From: Varroa destructor
Lineage: Eukaryota; Arthropoda; Arachnida; Mesostigmata; Varroidae
Direction: 5' to 3'
Length of the DNA stretch: 64,000 nucleotides
Assembly (NCBI RefSeq): GCF_002443255.2
Contig: NW_019211457.1
Location: 41,019,126-41,083,125, forward strand
Position 1 is the first letter of the stretch. Every line of letters begins with the position of its first letter. The position numbers were made by a program, and so were the translations under genes. The notes under the pieces are model-generated. The model ran no database searches. It worked only from the letters and a program-made list of their open reading frames with translations, and was not told the DNA's origin. This document shows, one piece after another, positions 27,818 to 40,900 of the stretch.

Positions 27818-30800
27818 GCTGCTGCTGCTACAACTACTACAAGCACCAGTACCAATATTGAAGTTACTTGCGCTTGTTTCACGCCTGAGTCCTATAGAAC
27901 CGCGGCAGCAGGCGTCGGTTTTGTTCAAGCTTAGTGTTTCGTGACATCAAGGAACAACAAAAAGAATCACTCCCTGATGTTGGCTAGAAGCAGCCAATCA
28001 CTGTTGCGTCGTTGGGTTTAGTTGGCTCCAGTGGCCTCGGTCGATTCTCGATTGTCGAGCGTCCCATCGGCCGGCCTTCGGCCTTATTGAGTCGGTCGGC
28101 AAAACAGCGGCCACTCGTAGAATAGCAGTGGCTTGCGGCGGCCAACGGCGCTGACTACTGCAGTTTGTTGGTTGGTTAGCCGCTACAGCTGCTGTTAGCG
28201 CCGAAACGTCGTTTTTCAATGTCGTTCTGCCTGTGCTTCCTTCTGAGTAGGTAGTGTTCGGCGAAGGCGGCAGCAGAAGCAGCGAGAATGGGCCAGATCG
28301 GTCTCTTCGTGACTTTGATAGTTGGCGGAGCTTCGGTGCCGCCGGCTCACTTTTCATCTGCGACTGTTTGATGCTTTTGTTGATGTGCGAACAAGCAGGC
28401 ACATGAGATGACAACTGTCTGGCTACTGCCATTGCTGCAGTCGTATGTTCTTTTCCCCACGGCTCTACGAAAGCCAACCACGAAACAGGGCCCGGCCACC
28501 CACGCCTCGAAGTCTCTTTCGTACAAGCACATTTACATGTACAGATACAGTGAACCAACCGTCGCTATAGTTGCCCCTGTTGCGCCTGGTGTTGCTGCCG
28601 TTACGGTCATGCAAATGTGCCAATTTTTCATCACTGCACAGTGGTATGGCAAACTCAAGCCAGCCCTCATCGAGCACGAAGAAACCGACCGACGCCTTGG
28701 CTGACCCGTCACCGAGCAACTCGAAGAAATGGCGGGCCAAAGCAAAACCAAAATACGAGAAAACAATTTTCGTCAGCAGCATTCGTTGTTGCTGTTCGTT
28801 CTCTCGTCCAACCAGAGTAAACGCCGCTGGTTAGATTCTGCCAGCTCTAAAGCGTCTATGTGCTTTATGGTAAAAAAAAGTGCCACGACGCGCCGAATGT
28901 TACCATTCGTTACTAGCACGATTCAATCCTCAGCAAAACAATCGTCAGGCTCACGCCCGTAGAGGTTTATTGCGTTCACATGAACTGTCCTGCGTTTTTA
29001 CCATGGTTGACGTCACAGAATTTACTGGTCTTTCCAGCTTGGGGTACTCGCACATCGGACACCGGTGAACACTGGCCATGCAGAACAAAAAAAAAAGTAC
29101 GGCAAATGGAGTGGGTGCACAAAGATGAAAGCTGACAAATGAGTTTATGGAAGAATGTCAGCAGGCAGAACGAGAAAATGAACGAAAGAATTAATAGAGA
29201 GGGCGAAATTCTATGCGAAGGGGACGGATGCAGACAATGGTTGCAAGGGGATGTGAAAACTAGTAGAAAGCCTCGCCGCGGCAACGAACAAATGGAAGCC
29301 ACGAAGCCCACTATGAACAAGAATATGGGTATAAGAAGCGTAACGGCCTGCACCGGGCGACTGGTTGAATAAACAGGGCAGGTCATAGAACAAGTCAATA
29401 CACAGCAGGACAGGCTTTCTCTTTTTTTCAGATATAGAAATGGAGGAAAAGGGCGACCCAGAATGACTCTGTGGCTGGCTGAGGTCGCGATCCCAAGGCA
29501 GGCCTGCGGCCACCAAGTTAAGTAGCGAGATAGTATACTCAACCCCTCTCGCTCTTCATGAATGTAAAATCGCAAAACATACAAACGCCAATGGAGAAGG
29601 GGATACACCTCCGGGCGCTTCTAGATCTACTATTCGCGTACGCATGTTTCCCATGTATACTCTCCAGTTATGTATGTCCAAGGGACGAAAGAGCCTGCTA
29701 AAAGACAAGGAACAGGCCAGCATTCTACTATGACCCTGTCCTAGGAGCAAAACGGACAGACTGCTGCGCAGCGACACGCGTCGGCGGTTTCCCTGCCAGC
29801 GGCTGCACCGACAAGGAGAAGTGGCACTGGGCCACATCACATAGTAATGGGTGTACAATGTAAGAAAAATTACGTCCATTTATTAAATAAAGGGCAGCCA
29901 GTGGTAGCAGTGAAAGTAATTTCATTGCAAATGGGCGAATCTTTTTTTCACTAGCTGCGGCTGCGGCAGCTCCAGATGCAAGAGGATGCCGGTAGCGATA
30001 GCAACTGGCCCCACAAGGCGGATGACATGCGCCCTTCGTATGCTGACGTACACATCGCCCAGACTCCACTTGTCCCGCCGATGCCACGTCCCCCATTTGG
30101 CAAGGGCGTTAACACGGGTTCTGACATTCCGGATGGAAAAGATCTGGGCTTGGCATAGCATCGCGTAGCGTTAGCCTTGTCGTACTAAGGCCCACCTCTA
30201 TGACCACTAGCAACGATTTCGGAACTAACGAACGGCTCTTGAATGGGGCCACGCAAATAGACAAATGGCCTTTGCCGTGGCCAGCTCCAAAAGGCAGATT
30301 TACTATAGAACGTAGCCAATCTCTGTGAGAAATAGAGAGAGGATGGAGAGATGCGTCTAGCTGAAAGCGATGGCTACCAGTCAACTCACTCCGGAAAGGC
30401 GGCGTTAGTTTCGTTTCCCCAAATTCGTTGCCGAGCATCGATTGGGACCATGCCGAATGTTACCCAGTGTATTCCCGTTCAAGTGACATGGTGCGCCTCC
30501 TAGCTGGTGTCACGCCGAAGTCAGTCAGTGTATGAACACGGCAGATCACTGCCTTTCGATACGATGCAATGTTGCATTGTAAGCACATGCACACATATAT
30601 CTATATGTATATATAGTGCTATATGACTTAACTCAATGTATGTACTTGCCCGCTATATCAAGTTGAGCAGGATACAGTCCCATAAGCTATGTATCCACCG
30701 TTAGAGTAGTGGGACCTTTCAATGCACAGTCACAGATACTCGGTCGCTGAGCTAGGCCATTGCTCTTGTACCCGAATCATCTGCTTTCCATTCGATATTC

Positions 30801-33800
30801 TCGCTAGACAGGGCCGCCTTGATGTCTGGCAAGGCCAGCTCAAAGAAGGCACATTGCAGAAGGCTGTCTAAGCTAGATGAAAGAACACTGAAGAAATTTG
30901 AGCGTAACTTCCGCAGTAACAACAGTTTTAGCGATATTAGCAAAAATATGCCTTATACTTCACTTTTGGACAGAATGTGTAACATCGACTATACGAAACT
31001 CACCATTCATACCTATTCTAGAATCATATTTAGATAAGTACACCTATTTAGTAGTATTTGGCTTGATTTAACCTGTGTGATAATAATAGCTTAGTGGGTA
31101 ACGTGTTTACCTGTCAATTTCAGATGCCCATGGTTCGAATTCGGGCAAAGACATACGTTGTTTCGTAACGGTTGGGCGCCAGCAATCTTATAAAATGCTT
31201 AACGGCGGTATCGGACAAAACACTCGAAAGGTGAAGTTCCAAAAACCACGCACACATGTGCAAACAGTACGACTTCCTACATCTGATGTCACAGAGTGGT
31301 CATGTATTTTAATAGTTATACCTAATTGAAAAATGCAGAAAAATAAGTTCTAAAAACTGAATCTAGAAAGTTACTGCTATGTCATTCTCGTTGCGATAAG
31401 CTCGAAGTGCTCCGTGTGACGTGTTTGAAATTTTGGGGGCATTAAAGGTGTGTTCGAGCGCAATAAGTCCGATACCTCACCTTGCAAACGCTTCTTAGGC
31501 TAAATCTCCGTCCCTTCGTTTCCTTACGGGAGCGGTTAGAATCGTTCTAAGGGACCTATTCAGATCTCGCATCGTATATTACTAACAAGAATAGGCGAAG
31601 CTAAAGCCGCCCGAGATCGTGAAGTATTTTAATATAATAAACCAATATAAGTAACATCTATTTTCAACTATAAACGGGTGTTTCGAGACCGTAGTGCGGG
31701 AACAAGTATTCTACTCAGCAGCGCATCGGGTAGAAATGACTCGGTACGACCAGGCTGACATTGCTTCTATGACAATCGCGCGTGTATTCATCAGGTAACC
31801 ATGAAGTATGAGTCAACAAGGTTTAGAGCTGCGACATTATACAGATATGCTAAAATCATTTGATGTTTCTTGCCTCTGTGTTAAACAGATACCGCTGTGC
31901 GCATATAAAAAAAATCGGTTTCCAAAACAAGACGCCTTTAGCTTAATTAAATGCGTGGATAAGACTCGATGGCCAAAATCATTATGTACGTTGCGGGCCT
32001 CTTCGTTAGAAGAAAAGGCCAGGAAAGAGTTGCAAAAAGGACATCATTAAGGAAAAGCGCGATCCTAAAAATAAACAAAAGAATGTAAACGAAGCAATAT
32101 TAAATCTTGAAGTTTGCGTTCTTATAGCACACGGCTCGTTGAAAGTTCTTGTTGATTTTGAATATGATTATAGGGCGTAAAGTTTTCGGAAACGGCTATC
32201 TGAACAGGCCGGCAACTTGATTGATAATAACTTTCTTCTTATGTATCTGGGCACAGAGCATTACTTTATTCCTTAATAGCTCGACGTATTTGAACGACCG
32301 CATTTTGAAAGTGAATTTTTTTATTCACGTAAGGGTCTCTCAGATTTAAACGACGAGGGGTAGATTACCGATAACGTACTTGACTAAGCCGCCGCTTTGA
32401 AAACGTGCGTTGCAGACATGTTTTGTTCCCTATCATTAGATTGAGAGCGTAACGGCAGATTGCTACTGCCAGCTCTAATTGAAGAGGGCAAAAGCAATTG
32501 AAAGTATGGAGGAAATGGAGGATAAGAACGAACGTTTGTGTTTTGCTGCTACCAGCAATACGAGTAGATCTGAGTTAATATGGGAAGCGAATCCACCTGC
32601 GTTGAACCGAACCCTGGAATGACGTTAATTGTGTTCAACTCCTCGAGATCACTACCATCGACTACTACCACGTTCCTTCCTTTTAGTTCTCTTCTGTCCG
32701 TGGCCATGCCCCGGCCTCACTGCTGCTCCCCTCGTACCCGCACATACGCATATACTTACCGGAGCAGAGAATCTATCGAATTGTTTCCCTTAACTGTCCC
32801 TGGACCGTTCTGCCTGCCCGCGTGCCGGTTTGAGGATATCGACAGCTCCTCCTGCGAAACCACCGCTGGTACCATCCTCCTTAACGGGCGGCAGCCAGGC
32901 AGGCGTTCGCCGAAACGCGTTTGTCGATACCTCTACTGCCACAGCACGAATCATCGGTCTTCTCGCTCCTCTATCATAACCACGATGGCAGGAACTGACG
33001 GGAACAGAGCAAGCCCAAAATGAACTCCTCATGTAGGAACCACGCGGTGCTACGCGGCCTGGCGGAGAGCAGACTAAAAAGATAGTGCATCTGCGCTGGC
33101 AGTAGCAGCAGTAGCAACAGCAGTAGTCGTAGCTATGGTATTAAGGTAATGTCAGCAAAGTTATAGCGACGGCCCCAGTGCTAACATAGCACACGAAGAA
33201 GTAGTCCTATTCTGTCCTATCAAACACGGCTTCATGCCATGTCGGCAAGTTATAGACAGGGAACGCGCAGAAAAAGAAAGACGACCGTTTGGAACAGAGC
33301 AGCGACATCGTATTACACGCACCCTTCAGATAGAAATCCAACTACCCGATGGCCTAATCATTGTAGCTCATCTGACACTTGTCAAGCAAACTGGTGGTTC
33401 CGCTGGGTTGGGTATCTCTGGCAACCATTCTGTTCATTTGCCCGATTAATCTGCAGTTGCGGTACCTCCGGATGTTTGACGCTCTTCCTATCGGCTCCTC
33501 CAGAATGTGTCACTACTACAGGCTGTCGATACAACCGCGACTCACTCAATAGAGACCATCAATACATGCATCTGCTTCATTTTCCTATTACGCGTTCTGT
33601 TTTATCCACTCCTTTGTGGCTTCTCTTTAGTATTACTCTCTGTTCCTCAATGTTTGCAAAGGCTTGCCCATTCTTTCCGTGTATGTCCGTTCGCCTGTCT
33701 CTTCACTGTCTTGCTCTCCGAGTGTCTGTTTTAATTACGGATAATTTGAAACGCACATACGGAATCATTATACAATACATTATACGATGGTCGAGCGTAA

Positions 33801-36800
33801 ATAGCGCAAACGACAACGGATCTGGAGGGACGTAGCGCGGAGAAACAAAGAACAAACGGCGATAGGCGCGAGCTGCTGCCCTCAAAAGACGACGCAAACT
33901 CAGTCTGTGCATGCGCTCCTTCCCTACCTCCCTCTCTGGCTCATTCTCGGAGTCCGTGCCCCGTCGTCAAGCCAATGCTAACCAAGCAGTAGGAGAAGTA
34001 GGCCACGCAATATTATCATGCGTCTCGTTCCGTTGCACGATACGTTGGATGACGAGATGTCCGACAGAAGAACGACAACGATGAAGGCTGCTATTGCTAC
34101 GATCGTGAGTGCTACGGTCAAAGGCACATCGCATTTTACAACGACAAGAGCGCACGGCAGAGAGGACACGAGAGAAGATGAATGCGTAATATCGGAATAA
34201 CCTGAGACGTAACCAAGAGAGAAGGGGGCCATTGGGCGTATGGGGCAAAATGCGAGAGAGTGAATTGTATGTCGGCCTGTATTGGACTGAGCTAAGCAGT
34301 GGTCAGGAACCGACCAGGTCCTGGACCACCATCTAGACACACTTGGCCAGACTGGATCTCCGACCGAGTGCTGATAATGTGTGTAATGCCGTACGCGGTG
34401 ATAAGCATGCAGAGAGTACCTCTGTGTGTTCATCGTTTTGCTAGAGAAGCTCAACATCGTCGTTTCTAATGCCACCGCCTTCTGCTGCTGCTGCTACTAG
34501 AGCTGTTACTGCTTCTAGGAAACTGCTGCTTTTGCCATAGAATAACGCGTAGACCGGCAGGCCAGCCATTGCACCGACGTCTTTCTTGCAGCGAACGTAG
34601 CTGAGTTTCGTTGCTGTATATCCCGTTCCCGAGCCATGTGTGGAATGGTTCTGCTGTTGTGGAATCGGTGGTGGAACCGTACCGCTGCCTTCGCTACGCA
34701 GGCGTTCGGCTGCATCTTATACAGATTGAGTGCCACGCGTAGTGAATGCAACAGGCAGAAAAGTGACTGGATGATTGGCGACAAGGGCATCGATGCTACA
34801 CAGATAGCTTCATCATAACGCCTTGCAGACGCAGTCACATGCACATACGCTAACGAATAGGGACCGTAAAAGGAAGCGTACAGAGCTACAGAGGAAATGC
34901 TCAAATGAAAGGCGCGCAAAAGGGAACAAGGTAATATGCGGAAATAAACAAAGAAACAGAAAGCCATTCGATTTACCAGTCCACTTGCCGCCTGTTGGCG
35001 ATAACATGAAACGCAGTAGCGTTCCTGACTGTTTCATCATGTGCAGTTGGTGCAGGCAGCCGTAGCAATAAGCAAGACCTTACGCGCAGAGACGTGCTCA
35101 TTATTACTCTGTTGCTAGATTAGTGTGGCCTAGAGGCCGGCTGCCCCTGTTCCCCTAAGAAAGGATAGTCTCCGTTCCCCTACTGCACCCCGTACCGTAG
35201 GAATTTGCCGATAGGAATAGATGGAGGAGTAAAGAACGAAGACGAAAGGTGCGCTGTGGGTAAAAGTTAGCGCAGACTCGCTCGTAGTGTGAGGATAGGA
35301 AGACGCCATGAAAACTGAAGGATGAACCAGCAGACTTTTCTCATGTGAGGTTTGTTGCCTGTCACTGTCTGCTTCTGGTACGACTGCTGCCGCCATCCAA
35401 GAGCACGAACAAAACAAAGAGACCTTTAAGGGTCTGTCTGCCGTCAGCGATTCATTGAAAGCGAGAAAACGCATGACGGGAGCAACAGGTATTTAGCTGA
35501 ATACATGTATGAAATGTAGTGCCTTCTGCCCAAAAAATGTATGAATCTGTACATAATATGTAGATTCTTATATACGCGAGCCACTTAAGTGTAGAGGAAG
35601 AACCCAAATAGAAAGAAGTGTAAAACGGAACAAACAGATAATAGCGGGTGGTCCTTACAATGAAGCCAAGTTCGTCTAAATATATACGGACAGTACTTAC
35701 ACACAAGGGTGAATCATTCTTAGAACCTTTGTTCTTATGGAACAGTGAGCAAAGCTGGCAGAGTGAATAAAAAAAACGCAAGTTTGAGGAGACTTTTTCC
35801 AGAGATGAAAGGTTAAATTAAAGAAAAGAGAAGCCACAGGTATCAGGACCATTAACAGGAACGCACCTAACGTAGGCTCTTCAAACATGACAACAGTTTA
35901 TTTGGAAAAAATGAATAATATCCTTTGACGACATCGCATAGTAGTCGTCATGCGTGATCAAGTGCATAAGGAAGTTGCTAAAATACGGGCATATTTCAAT
36001 TGCAAAATTGTCTAAGTGGCGCCAATAGGAAACTTGGACAGTTCTTGTTTTTTTTTTTTTTTTTGTTAATCTTCATGTCATATATTTCTAGCTGAAATAG
36101 GCTGAAATAAGTCTTGCATACCTATTTGAGTAACTTTTGTCAGCAGTTTCTGATGGTTACAACTAACCATTAAGTAAACCTGTAACCTCAATAATCTTCA
36201 GCGTTCGGTCATAAGAGTGTGCGATAGCACATACGAAGTTGTTTACGCAAGTTCTTTCAACGTCCAATTTCAATATCTGCTTTGTCTTCAGCTGTAAATA
36301 CTAGGATAAAACCATTCGACCAATCCCATCGCAACAATATTTTCTTTGACATATTGTTACATTATTATTTATGCTTAGCGAGCCAATTAATTATCCAAGT
36401 GAAAACAAGAGCTCAAATTTGTGTTGCCAAAGGCAGTATTTTCTTAAGGTTTTTATGATACGTCAAAGGAATACTCTAATTTTGCGTATGGCAGACAAAA
36501 AGCTGCGCTTACCTTTATTCCACACGATAGACTCTAACGGATAGCCGATGACCCGACAATGTAGAACTACGTCTCGTCCGGCGACGACTGACCGATTGGC
36601 CATTGGTCGAATGGCAAGGCGGCCCTTGACATTGATCCGCCCCGCAAACGAAACAGCGCCAGCGCTGTTAGCCGCTTCGCATCGCCATTCGCCTCCATCA
36701 TCAACCTTTGCGCGGCTGATGTTCATCCAGCTGATCACTTGTCGACTGTCGCCTGGGACACCAAATCCATTCACGAAGTATCCGCCACGATCTGGCACTA

Positions 36801-37947
36801 CCTGCGCATCGTCGAGGAACCAACTGATTTCAGGCGCAGGGGACCCGGTGGCGCTACACTTCAAGGCAGCGGCCTCGTTTGGCGTCAACGTGAGCGATTT
36901 GAAGCTTTCAACAATCACCGGAGCGGAGTCTGCGATACAACAACGAATCAACCGTGCGATAGGTTATTAGCGCGTATATAAAAGCATTGTAGCACTTGAA
37001 CACAATTGGAAACTGTAGTTGTTTATCCTGTGTATACCTTTGTTCACTTTGTTTATGAAGTGGACGGCACGCAAGATGCACACTTATGCCCTTATTGGCT
37101 ATGTGCGTACCAACAATGGTTTGGTACAGCAGCATCCGATGCAGAACCGATCCATAGAGCATCTGTCTGTTTCGAAAATTAAACTTACTGCAATAGCCGA
37201 CAATCGAATTAATTACGGAGAATAACAGCAGTCGTCGCTGTCGGCGTTGTTGATACATTCAGAGAGGCATGAATAAGATGGATTACATTTAGAACCATCC
37301 CGATTATAGTGGCCCACGACAAACGCGTTTGCGTGAAGGAGCTGCCGTAACCCATGACCATCCTCCTCCCGCTGCCTCCTCCTAGCTCTTGATATCCTTG
37401 CACTCCTTTGAGTGGTAAATTAGAGAGCGGTTGTTTGTTCGGTCTAGGCGGGTTTCGACAATTCTCTTCAATCCTATTCTAACTCGCCAAAATACTGGCA
37501 CGGCATGGATGTACGGATAACATCGTCCGAACATCACGTGCCTTGAATTAAGTACACGCACTCTAGTGCAGCCGCCTACCACAGCATCGGCATGCGCGAA
37601 AACACCCGGCTACACTTAATCGCTTGCCGTCCACCGCTTACATATGGAATCGTAAGGGAACGAACATATAATGGGACGGTGGGAGCCCAAATGGCTGTAT
37701 GAAGCGCTTTCCCCCTATGCTCCACATGCTTACAGGCTACCCTTCCGTCGAAAAGAAGAGCTGCGCTGCCGGCGCACACTGGTTTCGACAGCCAAAAATT
37801 GCTGCCAGACAGTGCAGGGAGTATGAAGTAGCGGCCAAAGCGACGATGGCCAGTTTTGAATGTTGAATGAATAATCAATGGATGTCAATGAGAAATAGCT
37901 GGTGATTTCCGTCGAGGACGAAAAGGACGACGGGAGAAGGGAGAGCA

Positions 37948-37978
<31 letters not shown>

Positions 37979-40900
37979 TTATTCATGAGCGAGTCATACA
38001 TGATGCCTAGTGATGATGACATGGATAAATGCGGTCATGGTACTGTGCAAATTGCGAGAAAAGAAGATGGGGTCAAGAGGTGATGCGGAGGCAGAAAGGC
38101 ATAAGCTTCTTGCCCGTTGTCGCTGACTGATGTTTCCCAACGGTTTGTTCAACAATTAATCTACAATATGAGAGTCAGTGGCCTGCAGGCCAGCACAGCT
38201 CGTTTCTGAAAAACGTGAGGGGAGTGGCGGCGTGTATTAGGGATAGCATGCACTAGTCGCGCGAATAGCGGCGATATGATTTGATAAAAGCGCAAGTCTG
38301 TCAGCTCTTCAATAGAAAACCGGTTGTAGTTTTGGGTCTGGTGTAAGATGGGGTTAATGAGGTTGACTTCGTTAGGGTCAGGAGTTGTCTAGCAGTATAA
38401 TACTTAATGAATCGTAAACATATGCAGCCAGTACGGCGGAACTTGAATGTCTGTGCAAGCAAGCGATTAATATAAAAGGCCTATTACAACATGGCTTAGT
38501 CTCAATATATCTCATAAGAGCAGCCAATGGTAGCTGCGATATCACTCGTAGACCATACTATGAGATAGTTCATGTGTTAATAACCTAAGCTTCTGTGGCT
38601 AGCTTGTGCATATAATCTATTATGTATAAATGACATAGAGTTAAATACTCAACGAGTGCTCCCTGATAACATTCGACCAAAATATGTATTTACTTTGACC
38701 TGTATTTACTAGTATTTTGTAGTGCGTCGTATATCTTGTCGTATTAATATAAGTTACGGGAGAACAATGTCAACGTCTCCCTGTTTGGCCACGCCGATTT
38801 CCTTGACTCCTTATCTATAATAAAGATACTCTAACACCTATTACACCTAAATGCCATATGGTATGTAACTTGCCTCCAAGCGTAAGTTGTGCAGTTCCCT
38901 GGGCCGACGCTCCTTGACTGTCAGCTACAAGGCACTGGAACATACCTCCATCGTAGCGTTGAATTGAGTTTATGTGTAGAATACGTCCATTTGATAGAAA
39001 TTCAAAGCGCTCGTCTCCTAGAATCGGCTGTCCATCTTTCAACCACTGGATGTTATCCACATGGTTCTCATTAACGGAACAGTTTAGCACTGCACTTTTG
39101 CCGATATGAACTGTCAATAGGTGGGGTACGAGCGACACGCGAAGCTCAGCTACAACAAAAAGAGTAACGAAATTTGAACATGTTGCAAGATGCGGCTTAA
39201 CGTACCCCCTTTAATAACCACATTTAATTACCGTCACGGTTGTAAACGTTTCCATTCATTAATGGAAAACAACATATTTAAAACCCTTCCCTCTCTAAAA
39301 AAAAGCCCCGGGCTTATAAATGCAGGGGATTGATTTTAAATTATAATGGTGATGTATATAGATTCCAACAACAGTGAAATGAGAATATCTGTGTGTCTTT
39401 TTTGAGTAGGCAAAGCACATGATATATTCTGGAAATATTTTTCTAAGAAGACAATTATCTGTTGCAAAGGGACAGGGATGGTCTTGCATTTGGCTTACGT
39501 AGCAGCGATGGTGCAAAATGGGCTCCGCATCCGCCCAGAAGCGTATACCTAGCCTTCGTCTCAGCTCTTCAAAAGCATTGAACGTAAACAGCTTCGCTGT
39601 ATGGTGTGTTTTCATTCTTCGGGGTATTCGTAGACGTTCCGGCAGTACCAGTCAATTTTGCCTACGGCCTTCAGGCTTTACAATCCCTGTTCGCGAACAC
39701 AATGTATTATTTACTAAAGGCGCTCCTCAGCTTTGTACTCCTAGCCTAGGGAGCTCCAACGTAGCCATACGCGGCATTCGTTCATTGGAACTCTCTATCT
39801 CTACACAGTTTCTCTTTCTCTCAAATTCATTCTCTTAGTGTCCTCTGCGCTCTCTTGTGGATGACACCCCTTTTACTGAATCCTCATCATGCTGCAGTGT
39901 GAGGTCCCCTTTTAGGTTAGGCTCATGAGTGGCAGGAGAAGTTTATCGGAGGAAATCCTTCTAAATCTTCCGCATCCACGACGTTTTGTGCAGAGTTGTC
40001 CATTTCGATATCTCTCCTGGGATTTCGGTTTTTATTGTTTCTTCTCTGGTTCACCCCTGTGGAAGCCTGCCCTGCCAGAGGGCCTGGCCGCAATGCCTGT
40101 TTGCCTACCTTACCCACTTCTATACGACAGAGGAGCCCGGTAGGTCTCGTTGCATGTTATGCCAGCTTGTCACCCTTCTAGTTTCCGCTCTGTCCCGTAT
40201 ATTCGAAAGTTCGTAACCAAAAGGTATCTGCTGGATATGACTGCCCCATTCAGACGAGCTAGTCACGATACCATCTTACGCCCCTTCATATCAGCAACAA
40301 AGCTGCAGCCGAGCTTTGCTTTGAGTAGTTAGCAAACCGATCGATGACCGAATTGGCGAACGAAACCGACCCAGGTCGAGTCGATTAAGCCGATCAACCC
40401 ATTAACTTTAACTAGCACTCACAATTCGTACCCTATCGTTAGCTTCCACGGGTGGCTCCTCGCGGGGAGCGCGGTGCGCGAAGTACCGATGACAATGCCC
40501 ATTTTCGTTATCAGAAAGACCGCAGCTGGTGGGACTCGAACGTGGTGGAGTTGGGACCACTGCCAAGCTTAACAAGAGGCAAGATGAAGAAACTGACGAC
40601 TACCTTCATCTGTTTTTTAACGGTAGCGCAAATATCTCTTGGATATTACATTTTCCACCAGCCAGCCAGCTAACAGCCGCCAGGAATTATGTGTTGGCTA
40701 TAGCAAATTCGCGTTAGATTTATTAGACAAAAATGTATACTTATACATTTCTTGGTAAAAATACACCCACATATTATTTATTTTTTCAAAGTGAAGAAAA
40801 CGTATTTTGTCATAGAAACAAATCAAATCTAGCCAAGTTACCCTTACTTTACACAGAGCGGAATCAAAATAGTATACCATAATAGTTGACCCTGATATAT

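Larger units (their letters stand above)
26269..36512 (-). other. Large intron (within Ig6)
   Basis: About 10.2 kb, the longest in the window. It holds a 20 bp tandem duplication, a TCTG/CTG microsatellite, one diverged tRNA-derived SINE (31086-31255) and a 17 nt T run at 36048-36064. Open frames of up to 210 residues at 27998-30096 lie in GC-richer DNA and overlap on both strands; none has a known domain. Confidence 0.8.

Noticed and set aside
28976..29608. 210-codon minus-strand open frame, the longest in the window
   Set aside because: It has no recognisable domain, is rich in Leu, Ser and Arg as expected of random GC-richer DNA, and overlaps open frames on the other strand.
33239..33835. 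198-codon plus-strand frame
   Set aside because: Overlaps another plus frame and has no domain or signal; composition resembles intron DNA.
40515..40545. B-box-like string on the minus strand (gttcgagtccc)
   Set aside because: The nearest A-box-like string is too close and no cloverleaf stems form.
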